Positions 14,358 to 23,212 of a DNA stretch of 35,464 nucleotides are shown in pieces (within the stretch, counting starts at the first letter, position 1; each line of letters opens with the position of its first letter). The translations under genes were made by a program, and so were the position numbers. The notes below the pieces were generated by a model. The model was not told where the DNA came from. It did not search any database and saw only the letters and a program-made list of their open reading frames with translations. Source of the DNA: Jiangella endophytica (GTDB taxonomy: Bacteria > Actinomycetota > Actinomycetes > Jiangellales > Jiangellaceae). Location of the stretch: positions 1-35,464 of the forward strand of contig NZ_QVAI01000035.1 in assembly GCF_003427025.1 (NCBI RefSeq), in the 5' to 3' direction.

Positions 14358-17174
14358 TCAGGGCCGTTCAGGCTCGTTCAGCAGCTGGGCGAGGTGCAGG
14401 CCGGGCCGCCCGGTGAGGTCGGCGGCCTGGGTGCGGCAGGAGAAGCCGTCGGCGAGCAGGACGGCGTCGTCGGGCGCGTCCCGCAGCGCCGGGAGGAGCC
14501 CGTTCTCGGCGACGGCGACGGAGACGTCGTAATGGCCGGCTTCCATGCCGAAGTTGCCGGCGAGGCCGCAGCAGCCGGCGATCGTGGTGACGTCGGCGCC
14601 GGCCCGGCGCAGCACGCTCAGGTCGGCGTCGTAGCCGGCGGTGGCGTGCTGGTGGCAGTGCGGCTGGGCGACGACGGTCGCGCCGGCGAGGTCGGGCGGT
14701 GTCCAGCCGTCGCTGCCGTCGAGCAGCTCGGCGAGCGTGCGGGTGGCCGCCTCGACGGTGTGCGAGCGCGGGTCGTCGCCGAGCAGCTCGGTGAGGTCGC
14801 TGCGCAGCACCGCCGTGCAGGACGGTTCCAGGCCGACGATGGGGGTGCCGGCCCGGGCGTACGGCTCGAACGCGTCGAGCAGCCGGCCCAGCTTGGCCTT
14901 GGCGTGGTCGAGCTGGCCGGTGGTGATCCAGGTGAGGGCGCAACAGACGTCGCCGGCGGACACGGTGACGGCGTAGCCGGCGGCGGTGAGGACCCGGACG
15001 GCGGCGCGGGCGGCGTCCGGGGAGAAGGCGTCGGTGAAGGAGTCGACCCACAGCAGGACCGGACCGTGGGGCGCGGCCGTGGCCGGGAGCCGGTGGCGGC
15101 GCCACCAGCGGCGGAACGGCTGGGCGGCGAAACGGGGGATGCCGCGGCGGGGGTCCATGCCGCCGAGGCGGAGCAGCGCGCGGCGCAGCGGGCGGACCGC
15201 CAGCACGGCGTTGACCAGGCGTGGTGCCAGGCCGGCCAGGCGCGCCCACCGCGGCAGCCGGCCGAGCAGGTAGTGGCTGCGTGGTCGCGGTCGTCCGCGG
15301 TAGGTGCGGTAGAGCACCTCGGACTTGTAAGTGGCCATGTCGATGCCCGTGGGGCAGTCGGAGCGGCACGCCTTGCAGGACAGGCACAGGTCCAGCGACT
15401 CGTGCACCTGGGGCGAGCCCCAGCCGTCGCGCACCAGCGAGCCGTTGGCCAGTTCCTGCAGCACCCGGGCCCGGCCGCGGGTGGAGTCCTTCTCGTCGCG
15501 GGTGGCCAGGTAGGACGGGCACATGACGCCGCCCGACCCCGACAGGTCGGCGCGGCATTTGCCGACGCCCACGCAGCGGTGCACGGCGGTGGTGAGGTCG
15601 CCGTCGTCGGCGGCGAAGGAGAACCCGCCGGCGGCGGGAAGCGGCCGTGCGGCGGGGCGGCGCAGGTCGGCGTCGACGGCGGCGGGCCGGACGACGACGC
15701 CGGGGTTGAGCAGGTCGCCGGGGTCGAGCAGGCTCTTGAACCGCTCGAACAGGTCGATGGCCTCCGGGGAGTACATGAGCGGGAGCAGTTCGCCGCGGGC
15801 CCGGCCGTCGCCGTGCTCGCCGGACAGCGACCCGCCGTGCGCGGCGACCAGGGTGGCGGCGTCGGTGAGGAACGGGCGCAGCCGGCCGGGCGCGTCGGCG
15901 AGCGGCAGGTCGAGCCGGACGTGCACGCAGCCGTCGCCGAAGTGTCCGTAGAGCAGGCCGTCGATCCGGTGCTCGGCCAGCAGCGCGTCGAAGTCGCGCA
16001 GGTAGGCGCCCAGGTGGCCGGGCGGGACGGCGGCGTCCTCCCAGCCGGGCCAGGCCTGCGCCCCGGTGGCGGTGCGCCCGGCCAGGCCGGCGCCGTCCTC
16101 GCGGATGCGCCACAGCGCGGCGGCGGCCGGTCCGGCCTCGAGGACGGTGCTGCCGACGGCGTCGGCGTCGCCCACGAGCGCGGCCGCGGCGGCCATGGCG
16201 GCCGCGGTGGTCGCGCCGCCGACCTCGACCAGCAGCCACCCGCCACCCGCGGGCAGCGCCGGCACCCGCGCCGCCCCGTGGTGGCGGCGCACGACGTCGA
16301 CCAGGCGGGCGTCGAGTCCTTCCACGGCCAGCGGGCGGTGGGCCAGCAGGGCGGGGACGGCGTCGGCGGCGGCGGGCATGTCCGGATAGCCGAGCACGAC
16401 CAGCGCCCGGACCGGCGCGACCGGGACCAGCCGTACCCGGGCGCCCAGCAGCAGTCCGCAGGTCCCCTCGGTCCCGGTCAGCGCCTTGGCGAGGTCGGCG
16501 CCGTGTTCGGGGAGCAGGTGCTCCAGCGAGTAGCCGGACACCTGACGACCGAACCGGCCGAGCTCGGTGCGGATGAGCGCCAGGTTCGAGCCGACGAGGT
16601 CGGCCAGGCCCGGCACCGGGTCCAGCCCACGACCGGCGCCGAACCGGCGGCCGGTGCCGTCGAGCCAGTCCAGTTCGACGACGTTCGCGGCGGTGGTGCC
16701 GTAGGCGACCGCGTGCGGCCCGCAGGCGTTGTTGCCGATCATGCCGCCGAGGGTGCAGCGGGCGTGGGTGGACGGGTCGGGCCCGAACCGCAGTCCGTGC
16801 GGCGCCGCCTCGGCCTGCAGGTCGGCCAGGATCACGCCCGGCTGCACCAGTGCCGTCGCGGACTCCGGATCGACCTCCAGCACGCGGTCCAGGTGCCGGG
16901 AGAAGTCCACCACCACCCCCGGCCCCACCGCGTTCCCGGCCACCGACGTCCCGCCGCCGCGCGCGGTCAACGCCACGCCGGCCTCGCGGGCCACCTCGGC
17001 CACCGCGAGCACCTCGTCGACGTGGCGGGGGAACACCACGGCCCGCGGCACCACCCGGTAGTTCGACGCGTCCGACGAGTACTCCGCCCGCCGCCGCGAC
17101 GACGCGTCGACCCCGCCCGGGACGACGCGCTCCAGCAGGCGGGTCAGCTCGTCGGCGCCGGTCCGCGTGGTCAT
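14358..17174 (-). CDS. Fused FAD-linked oxidase / iron-sulfur 2-hydroxyacid dehydrogenase (GlcD-GlpC fusion, YdiJ-like)
   Basis: 938 residues. The N-terminal part is a vanillyl-oxidase-type FAD domain (about 40-200: VALTARGGGTSVAGNAVGPG, LGGMIGNNACGPHAVAYGTT), followed by the FAD-oxidase C-terminal domain ending with GEHGDGRARGELLP and LLDPGDLLNPG. Next comes a ferredoxin-like section: CVGVGKC with a distal MCPSY, and a complete CLSCKACRSDCP. The C-terminus has two CCG-type motifs (DVCCALTW and GCCGLAGNFG) as in GlpC and heterodisulfide reductases. Such proteins oxidise D-lactate, glycolate or D-2-hydroxyglutarate and pass electrons to the respiratory chain. Here it probably oxidises a hydroxyacid released from the sugar pathway. 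Coupled to DeoR by ATGA. Confidence 0.9.
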   Translation of the reverse strand: MTTRTGADELTRLLERVVPGGVDASSRRRAEYSSDASNYRVVPRAVVFPRHVDEVLAVAEVAREAGVALTARGGGTSVAGNAVGPGVVVDFSRHLDRVLEVDPESATALVQPGVILADLQAEAAPHGLRFGPDPSTHARCTLGGMIGNNACGPHAVAYGTTAANVVELDWLDGTGRRFGAGRGLDPVPGLADLVGSNLALIRTELGRFGRQVSGYSLEHLLPEHGADLAKALTGTEGTCGLLLGARVRLVPVAPVRALVVLGYPDMPAAADAVPALLAHRPLAVEGLDARLVDVVRRHHGAARVPALPAGGGWLLVEVGGATTAAAMAAAAALVGDADAVGSTVLEAGPAAAALWRIREDGAGLAGRTATGAQAWPGWEDAAVPPGHLGAYLRDFDALLAEHRIDGLLYGHFGDGCVHVRLDLPLADAPGRLRPFLTDAATLVAAHGGSLSGEHGDGRARGELLPLMYSPEAIDLFERFKSLLDPGDLLNPGVVVRPAAVDADLRRPAARPLPAAGGFSFAADDGDLTTAVHRCVGVGKCRADLSGSGGVMCPSYLATRDEKDSTRGRARVLQELANGSLVRDGWGSPQVHESLDLCLSCKACRSDCPTGIDMATYKSEVLYRTYRGRPRPRSHYLLGRLPRWARLAGLAPRLVNAVLAVRPLRRALLRLGGMDPRRGIPRFAAQPFRRWWRRHRLPATAAPHGPVLLWVDSFTDAFSPDAARAAVRVLTAAGYAVTVSAGDVCCALTWITTGQLDHAKAKLGRLLDAFEPYARAGTPIVGLEPSCTAVLRSDLTELLGDDPRSHTVEAATRTLAELLDGSDGWTPPDLAGATVVAQPHCHQHATAGYDADLSVLRRAGADVTTIAGCCGLAGNFGMEAGHYDVSVAVAENGLLPALRDAPDDAVLLADGFSCRTQAADLTGRPGLHLAQLLNEPERP

Positions 17175-17977
17175 GCCGGCCGCGACCCGTCCGTCCCGAT
17201 GACCTTGATCGCCAGGCCCGCCGCGGCCAGCTCCTGCCGGGCCGTGGGGTCGCCGCCGTCGTCGGTGACCAGCAGGTCGAGGTCGCGCAGCGGGGCGACG
17301 ATGGACAGGTGGTCGACGCCGAACTTGGTGTGGTCGGCGAGCACGACGACGCGCCGCGCCGCCGTGATCATCGCCCGTTTGACGGCGCTCTCGTGCTGGT
17401 CGGACGTGGTGAGCCCGCGGCGCACCGACAGCCCGGAGGCGCCGAGCACGGCGACGTCGACGCTCACCTCGCTCAGCGCGTGCAGCGCCCAGGACTCCGA
17501 GGTGGAGCGGGTGCGGCGGTTGACCCGGCCGCCGAGGTTGAGGATCTCGACGTGCGGCCGGTCCAGCAGGGTCTGCGTGATCGGCAGCGAGTTGGTCAGC
17601 ACGGTCAGCCGGATGTCCGCCGGCAGCGCCTCCGCGAGCCGGGCCGTCGTGGTGCCGGAGTCGAGGATCACCGTCCCGTCGTCCGGAATGACCGACAGGG
17701 CTGCGGCCCCGATGGCGCGCTTCGCCTCGCCCATGGACAGCGAGCGCTCGGCGAGGTCGGGCACGAACTGCAGGCGGTCGACGAGGATGGCGCCGCCGTG
17801 CACCCGCCGCAGCAGTTCGATGTCCTCCAGGTACTTGAGATCGCGCCGGATGGTCTCGTGGCTCACCCCCAGCTCGGCGGCGAGCCGGGCGCTGTCGACC
17901 CGCCCGTCGCGCCGGGCCCGGGCGTAGATCTCCTCCTGCCGCTCCGACGCGAAGAGCGATCCGTTGCGCTCACGCAC
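17171..17977 (-). CDS. DeoR-family transcriptional regulator
   Basis: 268 residues. The N-terminal HTH (about 12-65) reads ERQEEIYARARRDGRVDSAR then AAELGVSHETIRRDLKYLE and LRRVHGGA, the canonical DeoR signature. The C-terminal sugar-phosphate sensor has ILDSGTTTARLAEAL and a later VVLADHTKFG, typical of ligand-binding DeoR members. DeoR proteins respond to phosphorylated sugars, which fits the FGGY kinase in the divergent operon. It overlaps the AroE-like gene by 8 bp and the FAD-oxidase gene by 4 bp, so it is inside the leftward operon. Confidence 0.93.
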   Translation of the reverse strand: MRERNGSLFASERQEEIYARARRDGRVDSARLAAELGVSHETIRRDLKYLEDIELLRRVHGGAILVDRLQFVPDLAERSLSMGEAKRAIGAAALSVIPDDGTVILDSGTTTARLAEALPADIRLTVLTNSLPITQTLLDRPHVEILNLGGRVNRRTRSTSESWALHALSEVSVDVAVLGASGLSVRRGLTTSDQHESAVKRAMITAARRVVVLADHTKFGVDHLSIVAPLRDLDLLVTDDGGDPTARQELAAAGLAIKVIGTDGSRPA

Positions 17978-18791
17978 GCGACTCTCCCTTCCCCAGGCCG
18001 AGATACTCGACGACCAGGTCGATCTGGGACGTCAGCATGGGCAGCCCTTCGTGGACGGTGCACCCGCGACGGGCGGCCGCCCGCATGAGCGGCGTCTCCC
18101 GTGGTTCCATGATGATCTCCGCCACGACCGTTCGCGGCTCCAGCCGGTCCGGATCCACGGGGAGCGGGTCGGTCTCGCGCATGCCCAGCGAGGTGGCGTT
18201 CACCACCAGGGTGTGGCCGGCCGGGTCCGGCGGGCCGGCGGCGATCGCGACGCCGGGGCGCGCGGCGGCCAGCCGCTCCGCGAGCTCGGCGGCCTTGGCG
18301 GCCGTGCGGTTGGCGAGGGTGAGCGTGGCCGCGCCGGCGTCGGCCAGCGCCCATGCGACGGCCCGGCCGGCGCCGCCGACGCCGACGACGAGCGCGTGCG
18401 CGCCGGCCACCGGGATCCCGCGGCCGGCGAGGCCGCGGACGAAACCGGCACCGTCGGTGTTCTCGCCGATCAGCCGCCCGCCGGCGGTTCGCCGGACCGC
18501 GTTCGCCGACCCGATGGCCGCGGCCGCCGGCGTGAGCTCGTCGCACAGCGCGGCGACGGCCTCCTTGTGCGGCATGGTGACGCCGATGCCGGCCAGGTTG
18601 CGCCAGCCGCGCAGTCCGTCGACGGTGGCGGCGAGGTCGGCCGGCGCCACGTCGGCGGAGACGGCGACGACGTCGATGCCGCGTTCGGCGAACGCGCGGT
18701 TGAACGTCTGCGGGGTGCGGACGTGGGTGCTCGGGTGCGACAGGTGGACGTAGACGCCGGTCCGCCCGGTGACGACCGTGGTGGCGGTCAC
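17970..18791 (-). CDS. Shikimate-dehydrogenase-like oxidoreductase
   Basis: 273 residues from a GTG overlapping the alcohol dehydrogenase stop (GTGA). The catalytic Lys (VTMPHKEAV) and Asp (GENTDGAGF) of shikimate dehydrogenase are present, as are the NAD(P) motif GVGGAGRA, a basic NRTAAK cofactor loop suggesting NADP, and the C-terminal MLTSQIDLVV. The substrate-carboxylate motif SxSPxxHN is changed to THVRTPQTFN. Together with its place in a sugar operon, this argues against biosynthetic AroE and for a dehydrogenase of quinate, shikimate or another cyclic polyol acid. The true substrate is unknown. Confidence 0.85.
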   Translation of the reverse strand: MTATTVVTGRTGVYVHLSHPSTHVRTPQTFNRAFAERGIDVVAVSADVAPADLAATVDGLRGWRNLAGIGVTMPHKEAVAALCDELTPAAAAIGSANAVRRTAGGRLIGENTDGAGFVRGLAGRGIPVAGAHALVVGVGGAGRAVAWALADAGAATLTLANRTAAKAAELAERLAAARPGVAIAAGPPDPAGHTLVVNATSLGMRETDPLPVDPDRLEPRTVVAEIIMEPRETPLMRAAARRGCTVHEGLPMLTSQIDLVVEYLGLGKGESRA

Positions 18792-19831
18792 GGCCGGCCG
18801 TCCTGGACGCGGACCTGCACCTTGATCTGGCCGGGATCGCGGGCGGCGGCGAACGCGGCGGCGACGTCGGCCAGCGGGTAGGTCGCGGTCACGAGTTCGC
18901 GGAGCTCGTCGCGGGCGCCGGCCATGACGTCGATGGCGCGCCGCACGTCGTCGGCGACGTACAGGGCGGTGCCCTCGAGCCGCAGTTCGCGGTCCTGCAC
19001 CAGCTGCAGCGGGATGCTGACGGGTCCGGTGGCCACGCCGACCGCGACCACGACGCCGGCCCGCTCGGCCAGCGTCACCGCCTGGTCGACGGAGCTCTGG
19101 TTGCTCACGCAGTCGAGGATGACGTCGGGCCGCTCGCCCAGCCGGGCGACGATGCGGTCGGTGACGCCGTCGTCGCGTGGGTCGAAGGCGTCGGTTGCGC
19201 CCAGCCGGCGGGCGACGTCGCGCTTGCTCTGGACCGGGTCGGTCACCACGACCGCCGCGGCGCCCGCCGCGAGCGCCGCGACCAGCGTCATCAGCCCGAT
19301 GCTGCCCGCGCCCAGCACGGCGACCCGCCGGCCGGCGACGTCACCGGCCATCCGGACCGCATGCACGCCGGCCGTCAGCGGCTCGACCAGGGCCGCCTCG
19401 GCGTCGGAGAAGCCGGCCGGAACGGGGTGCAGGCGGGCCGCGGGGACGTTCACGACCTCGGCCATGCCACCGGGCGCCCGGCTGCCGATGACCCGGCGGG
19501 ATCGGCACAGGTTGTACCGTCCCGCCCGGCACAGCAGGCACTCGCCGCAGGTGAGCAACGGCTCGACGACGACCCGGTCGCCCGGCGCGACGCCGCCGGC
19601 ACCCGGCCCGAGCACGTCGACGACGCCCACCATCTCGTGACCGGGCTGGCAGGGCAGCGGCACGAACGGGTGGTTGCCGGAGAAGATGTGCAGGTCCGAG
19701 CCGCAGATGCCGACGGTGAGCGGCCGCAGCGCCACCTCGCCGGGGCCGGGGGCGGCCAGCTCCCGCTCGGTCACGGCCACCGTCTCCGCGGCGCTGATCA
19801 CGGCGCCGCGGTACCGGCGTGCGTCGTTCAC
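18788..19831 (-). CDS. Zinc-dependent alcohol dehydrogenase (sorbitol/threonine dehydrogenase type, MDR)
   Basis: 347 residues from a GTG at 19831 with AAGGAC upstream. Catalytic zinc ligands are visible: Cys in GICGSDLH, HE in PGHEMVG, and a Glu in VEPLTAGVHAV. The structural zinc site has its four-cysteine loop, CGECLLCRAGRYNLC. The cofactor motif is GAGSIGL. The acidic residue of NAD-specific members appears as VVTDPVQSKR. It probably oxidises a secondary alcohol of the imported sugar or polyol. It is the first catalytic gene after the importer, 46 bp downstream of the binding-protein gene. Confidence 0.92.
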   Translation of the reverse strand: MNDARRYRGAVISAAETVAVTERELAAPGPGEVALRPLTVGICGSDLHIFSGNHPFVPLPCQPGHEMVGVVDVLGPGAGGVAPGDRVVVEPLLTCGECLLCRAGRYNLCRSRRVIGSRAPGGMAEVVNVPAARLHPVPAGFSDAEAALVEPLTAGVHAVRMAGDVAGRRVAVLGAGSIGLMTLVAALAAGAAAVVVTDPVQSKRDVARRLGATDAFDPRDDGVTDRIVARLGERPDVILDCVSNQSSVDQAVTLAERAGVVVAVGVATGPVSIPLQLVQDRELRLEGTALYVADDVRRAIDVMAGARDELRELVTATYPLADVAAAFAAARDPGQIKVQVRVQDGRP

Positions 19832-19877
19832 GTGTCGTCCTTCCGATGCTCTGGTGTGCGGTGGGGCGCCTCGGGTG

Positions 19878-21176
19878 TCATTCCTGCGTCTCGTACTCCT
19901 TGTCCATGTCGGCCAGCACGTTCTCCGGACCGACCTGGCCGGCCAGCAGGGCCTGCGAACCGGAGTAGAGCGCCTGCTGGATGCGGGCATTCGGCCAGTT
20001 CTGGTCGAGGAAGGCCACGGTCTCGCCGGCGTCGAGGTACTCGGTGATCACGGAGAAGCTGTCGTCGGCGTCGAACGCGTCGTTGGAGATCGACGGGACG
20101 GCACCGCGCAGGGCCGAATTGTAGATGTTCATGATCTCCGGGGTCGCGAGGTAGTCGACGAACTCCAGCGCCCGGTCCTTGTTCTTCGCCTTCGCGTTGA
20201 CGGCGGCGCCGCCGGCGCTGGAGGCGGCCAGCAGCGTGTCCGCCGGGTCGTCGGTCGCGGGGAGCGGCGCGAAGCTGAACGACGCCTCCGGGTTGGCGGC
20301 CTCGAGCGAGCTGAGCGTGTAGCCGATGGCGACGGTGGCGAGGGCGTCGCCGCGGGCCGCGATCTCGACGGCCTGGTCGGTGGACGTGCCGGTGGCGCCC
20401 TCGTTGAAGCACCCGGCGTCGTTCAGCTGCTGGTACTTGGTCATCGCGTCCTGCCAGCCGGGGCTGTCGGAGAACGTCGTCTCACCGGCGGCGAGCTGCT
20501 CGTCGAACTCCGGATCCGGGCCGTAGACGAGGGACGGCACCAGCGAGTAGGGGATGTTCTGGGTGAAGTTGAGCGTCTGCGCGCCCATCGCGTAGGCGAC
20601 CTTCCCGGCGGCCTGGGCGTCGGCGCAGAACGCCAGCACCTCCGACCACGTCGTCGGCGCCGTGAGCCCGGCGGCCTGCATCGCCTGGTCGTTGTACCAG
20701 CCGCCGAACGCGGTGACCGTCGGCGCCATCAGGTACGTCTTGTCCTCGACCCGGGTCAGCGGCTGCAGCCCGGACGGGTACTGCTCGGCCCACTCGTGGC
20801 CGGACAGGTCCTCCAGGTAGCCGCCGGGGGCGATCTGCTCGATCGATCCCGGGTTGCCGTTGCCGGGCCACACGAACAGCACGTCCGGCGCGGTGCCGGA
20901 GCTGAGCTGGGTGCGCAGCGTCGACTGCAGCTGCTCGACGTCGGCGAAGGTGAAGTCGACGTCCACCTCGGGGAAGTCCTTCGCGTACTGCTCCATCACC
21001 GCTTCGAGACCGGCTCGCTCGGACCCCTTCCAGATCAGCGTGAGGGAGTCGCTGTCGCCGCCGCCGCCGGCGGTGTCGGAGCCGGACTGCACCCCGCCGG
21101 AACAGGCGGTCAGGACGAGGGCCGAACCGGCCAGGCCGCAGGCGGCGACGAGGGGGAGACGGCGGATCGTGCTCAT
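19878..21176 (-). CDS. Extracellular sugar-binding lipoprotein (CUT1 importer, second system)
   Basis: 432 residues. The signal peptide ends with LVLTAC, giving lipidated Cys25, followed by a glycine/serine-rich linker. The mature part begins LTLIWKGSERAGLEAVMEQY, with DVLFVWPGN and APTVTAFGGWYNDQAM as hinge and ligand-cleft segments of family-1 binding proteins. It feeds the two permeases encoded directly upstream. The Shine-Dalgarno is weak (GGA eight bases before ATG). Third gene of the leftward operon; it shares little sequence with the binding protein of the first importer. Confidence 0.93.
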   Translation of the reverse strand: MSTIRRLPLVAACGLAGSALVLTACSGGVQSGSDTAGGGGDSDSLTLIWKGSERAGLEAVMEQYAKDFPEVDVDFTFADVEQLQSTLRTQLSSGTAPDVLFVWPGNGNPGSIEQIAPGGYLEDLSGHEWAEQYPSGLQPLTRVEDKTYLMAPTVTAFGGWYNDQAMQAAGLTAPTTWSEVLAFCADAQAAGKVAYAMGAQTLNFTQNIPYSLVPSLVYGPDPEFDEQLAAGETTFSDSPGWQDAMTKYQQLNDAGCFNEGATGTSTDQAVEIAARGDALATVAIGYTLSSLEAANPEASFSFAPLPATDDPADTLLAASSAGGAAVNAKAKNKDRALEFVDYLATPEIMNIYNSALRGAVPSISNDAFDADDSFSVITEYLDAGETVAFLDQNWPNARIQQALYSGSQALLAGQVGPENVLADMDKEYETQE

Positions 21177-21211
21177 GTCGGATCCAATCGGTCGAGGGAC
21201 GCGGGGCGGGC

Positions 21212-22033
21212 TCAGCCCTTGACTCCGCTGGCGAAGCCCTGGATGAGGGAGCGCTGCAGGAAGAAGTAGGCGATCAGGACGGGCAGGGCGCCGATGATGA
21301 GAGCGGCGAACACCAGTTCCCACTCCGAGGCGTACTGGCCGACGAAGCCGTAGATCGCCACCGGGACCGTCTGGTTGGCCGAACCGCTCAGGTAGAGCAG
21401 CGGCGAGAGGAAGTCGTTCCAGACGAACAGCCCGTTGAGGATGATGACGGTGCCCGTCACCGGCCGCAGCAGCGGGAACACGACCCGGCGGAAGGTCTGC
21501 AGGGGCGAGCACCCGTCGATGGAGGCGGCCTCCTCGTAGTCCTCCGGGATCAGCCGGAGGAACTGGACGTACAGGAAGATCGAGAACGGCACCCGCAGGC
21601 CGCAGTACAGCACGATCAGCGGGGTCAGGGTGCCGAGCAGGCCGAGGTCGCGCATGGTCTGGTAGAGCGGGATCAGCGCGAGCTGCAGGGGCAGCAGCAG
21701 GCCGACCATGAAGGTGTAGAACGCGGCGGTCGACCACCTCGCGGTCGCGCGGGCGATGGGGTAGGCCGCGGCCGCGGACACCACGACGATGATCGTCACG
21801 CTGACGACGGTGACGATGGCGCTGTTGGTGATCGCGCCGCCCAGCCCGGCCCGCTGCCAGGCCTCCTGGAAGTTCGCCAGGGTCGGCGCGGTGGCCGGCG
21901 AGAGTGCCGACGAGGTGTCGCCGGCCGGCTTGAGGGCCATGTTGACCAGGATGTAGAGGGGGAAGGCGAACACGATGGCCGTCGCGATCATGACGGCCTC
22001 GCGGACGCCGGTGCGCCAGGTGTAGCGGTCCAT
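21212..22033 (-). CDS. Carbohydrate ABC transporter permease, MalG type (second system)
   Basis: 273 residues. Six membrane segments are visible, from MIATAIVFAFPLYILVNMAL to LVFAALIIGALPVLIAYFFL, with the EAA loop EEAASIDGCSPLQTFRRVVF near residue 180 and the C-terminus LIQGFASGVKG. It starts 2 bp after the MalF-type gene stop, so the two are translationally linked. It forms the channel for the second sugar importer. Confidence 0.93.
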   Translation of the reverse strand: MDRYTWRTGVREAVMIATAIVFAFPLYILVNMALKPAGDTSSALSPATAPTLANFQEAWQRAGLGGAITNSAIVTVVSVTIIVVVSAAAAYPIARATARWSTAAFYTFMVGLLLPLQLALIPLYQTMRDLGLLGTLTPLIVLYCGLRVPFSIFLYVQFLRLIPEDYEEAASIDGCSPLQTFRRVVFPLLRPVTGTVIILNGLFVWNDFLSPLLYLSGSANQTVPVAIYGFVGQYASEWELVFAALIIGALPVLIAYFFLQRSLIQGFASGVKG

Positions 22034-22035
22034 GT

Positions 22036-22983
22036 CTACTTCTTCTCTCGCCGGGACAGCATCCGGTACTGGACGATCGAGATGACGGCGACGAACAGCG
22101 CCAGGACCACGGCCAGGGCGGTGCTGTAGCCGAACTCGCCGTACTGGAAGGCGTTGCGGTAGACCAGCGTCGACAGCGAGTCGGTCGACTGCGCCGGCCC
22201 GCCCTGGGTCATCACCCAGATCTGGTCGAAGATCATCAGGCCGCGGATCATCGAGAGCATGACGTTGACGGTGATGGCCGGCCCGAGCAGCGGCCGGACG
22301 ATCGACCAGAACCGCCGCACCGGCCCGGCGCCGTCGATGGCCCCGGCCTCGAGCAGCTCCTTGGGCACGCCCTGCAGGCCGGCCAGGAAGATCACCATGG
22401 AGTAGCCGGCGAACTGCCAGATCACCACGAACGCGATCGCCCACAGCGCGATCGACGGGTCGCCGAGCCAGTTCTGCGCCAGCGCGCCGAGGCCGATGCC
22501 CTCGAACAGCTGCGTCAGGGGACCGCCGGGCGTGTAGATGAACTGCCACAGGAACGCGATCACCACCGACACCACGACGACCGGGGCGAAGAAGATCAGC
22601 CGCAGCACGTTCCGGCTCTTGATCTTGCTGTGCACACCGAGCGCCAGCAGCAGGCCGATGAGGTTCTCGACGACGGTGATCACGACCGCCAGCGCGAGGG
22701 TGTTGCGCACGGCGCGGATCGCCTGGTCGTCGTCGAGCACCCGGGTGAAGTTGTCGAGGCCGACGAAGTTCCAGCTGAGATCCAGCCCGTTCCAGTCGGT
22801 GAAGGCGAAGCCGATCCCGCGTGCGCTGGGAATCAGCACGGCGAACGCGTACAGCGCCAGCGCGGGCAGCAGGAAGTACCAGGTGCCCGCGGCCCGGCTG
22901 CGCCGGCGGCGCGGGGCGGCGGGCGCCGGCGCGGCCTGCGCCGGCCGCGGTGTCTCGGGTCGCGCGGACGTGCGGGCGGTCAC
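22036..22983 (-). CDS. Carbohydrate ABC transporter permease, MalF type (second system)
   Basis: 315 residues from a GTG at 22983 with GAGG seven bases upstream; the frame stays open further upstream, but that part has no membrane-protein character and would cross the promoter region. The N-terminal 38 residues are alanine/proline/arginine-rich, then six membrane segments follow (first WYFLLPALALYAFAVLIPSA). The docking loop is LLEAGAIDGAGPVRRFWSIV, with EAG instead of EAA. First gene of the leftward operon; no ATPase gene accompanies it. Confidence 0.9.
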   Translation of the reverse strand: MTARTSARPETPRPAQAAPAPAAPRRRRSRAAGTWYFLLPALALYAFAVLIPSARGIGFAFTDWNGLDLSWNFVGLDNFTRVLDDDQAIRAVRNTLALAVVITVVENLIGLLLALGVHSKIKSRNVLRLIFFAPVVVVSVVIAFLWQFIYTPGGPLTQLFEGIGLGALAQNWLGDPSIALWAIAFVVIWQFAGYSMVIFLAGLQGVPKELLEAGAIDGAGPVRRFWSIVRPLLGPAITVNVMLSMIRGLMIFDQIWVMTQGGPAQSTDSLSTLVYRNAFQYGEFGYSTALAVVLALFVAVISIVQYRMLSRREKK

Positions 22984-23015
22984 GCCGGAACCTCGGTCCG
23001 TGGCGGGAGACCAGC

Positions 23016-23040
23016 TCCACACGGCTCCACCAAATTCCAC
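23016..23040. promoter_or_regulatory. Three TCCAC direct repeats at exact 10-bp spacing
   Basis: TCCAC occurs at 23016-23020, 23026-23030 and 23036-23040, one per helical turn, between the predicted leftward -10 box and the permease start. A related AATCCACAT lies at 23228-23236 in the rightward promoter. They could be half-sites of a repressor such as the DeoR or IclR protein of this block. Confidence 0.4.
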
Positions 23041-23050
23041 ATGGCCGGTC

Positions 23051-23081
23051 ACTATAGGGCTGTGCTCCGCGCTCCCGTCAA
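23051..23081 (-). promoter_or_regulatory. Candidate promoter of the leftward importer operon
   Basis: On the minus strand TTGACG (23076-23081) and TATAGT (23051-23056) are 19 bp apart; shifting the -10 box to CCTATA gives 17 bp. The permease start lies about 68 bp downstream. Confidence 0.45.
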
Positions 23082-23166
23082 GGCCTGCGATGAACGAGTT
23101 ATTGCGCCGTGATGTCGGCGGAGTTGCGATTGTCGGCGCTGAACAGCGCAAACCGACGGTTGACGC

Positions 23167-23178
23167 GACAGCTGTCGG
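23167..23178. promoter_or_regulatory. 12-bp palindrome in the divergent control region
   Basis: CGACAGCTGTCG is a perfect palindrome about midway between the two divergent promoters and is a possible operator. The 335-bp intergenic region 22984-23318 otherwise holds only the promoter-like boxes and TCCAC repeats listed separately. Confidence 0.3.
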
Positions 23179-23212
23179 CTGGGCGGCCCAGGTTGCCGAC
23201 CACGGCGGCGAT

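Noticed and set aside
13887..17927. Very long open frame on the plus strand opposite the FAD oxidase and DeoR genes
   Set aside because: It is glycine/valine/arginine-rich with no family motif and lies opposite clearly coding genes; high third-position GC keeps such antisense frames open.
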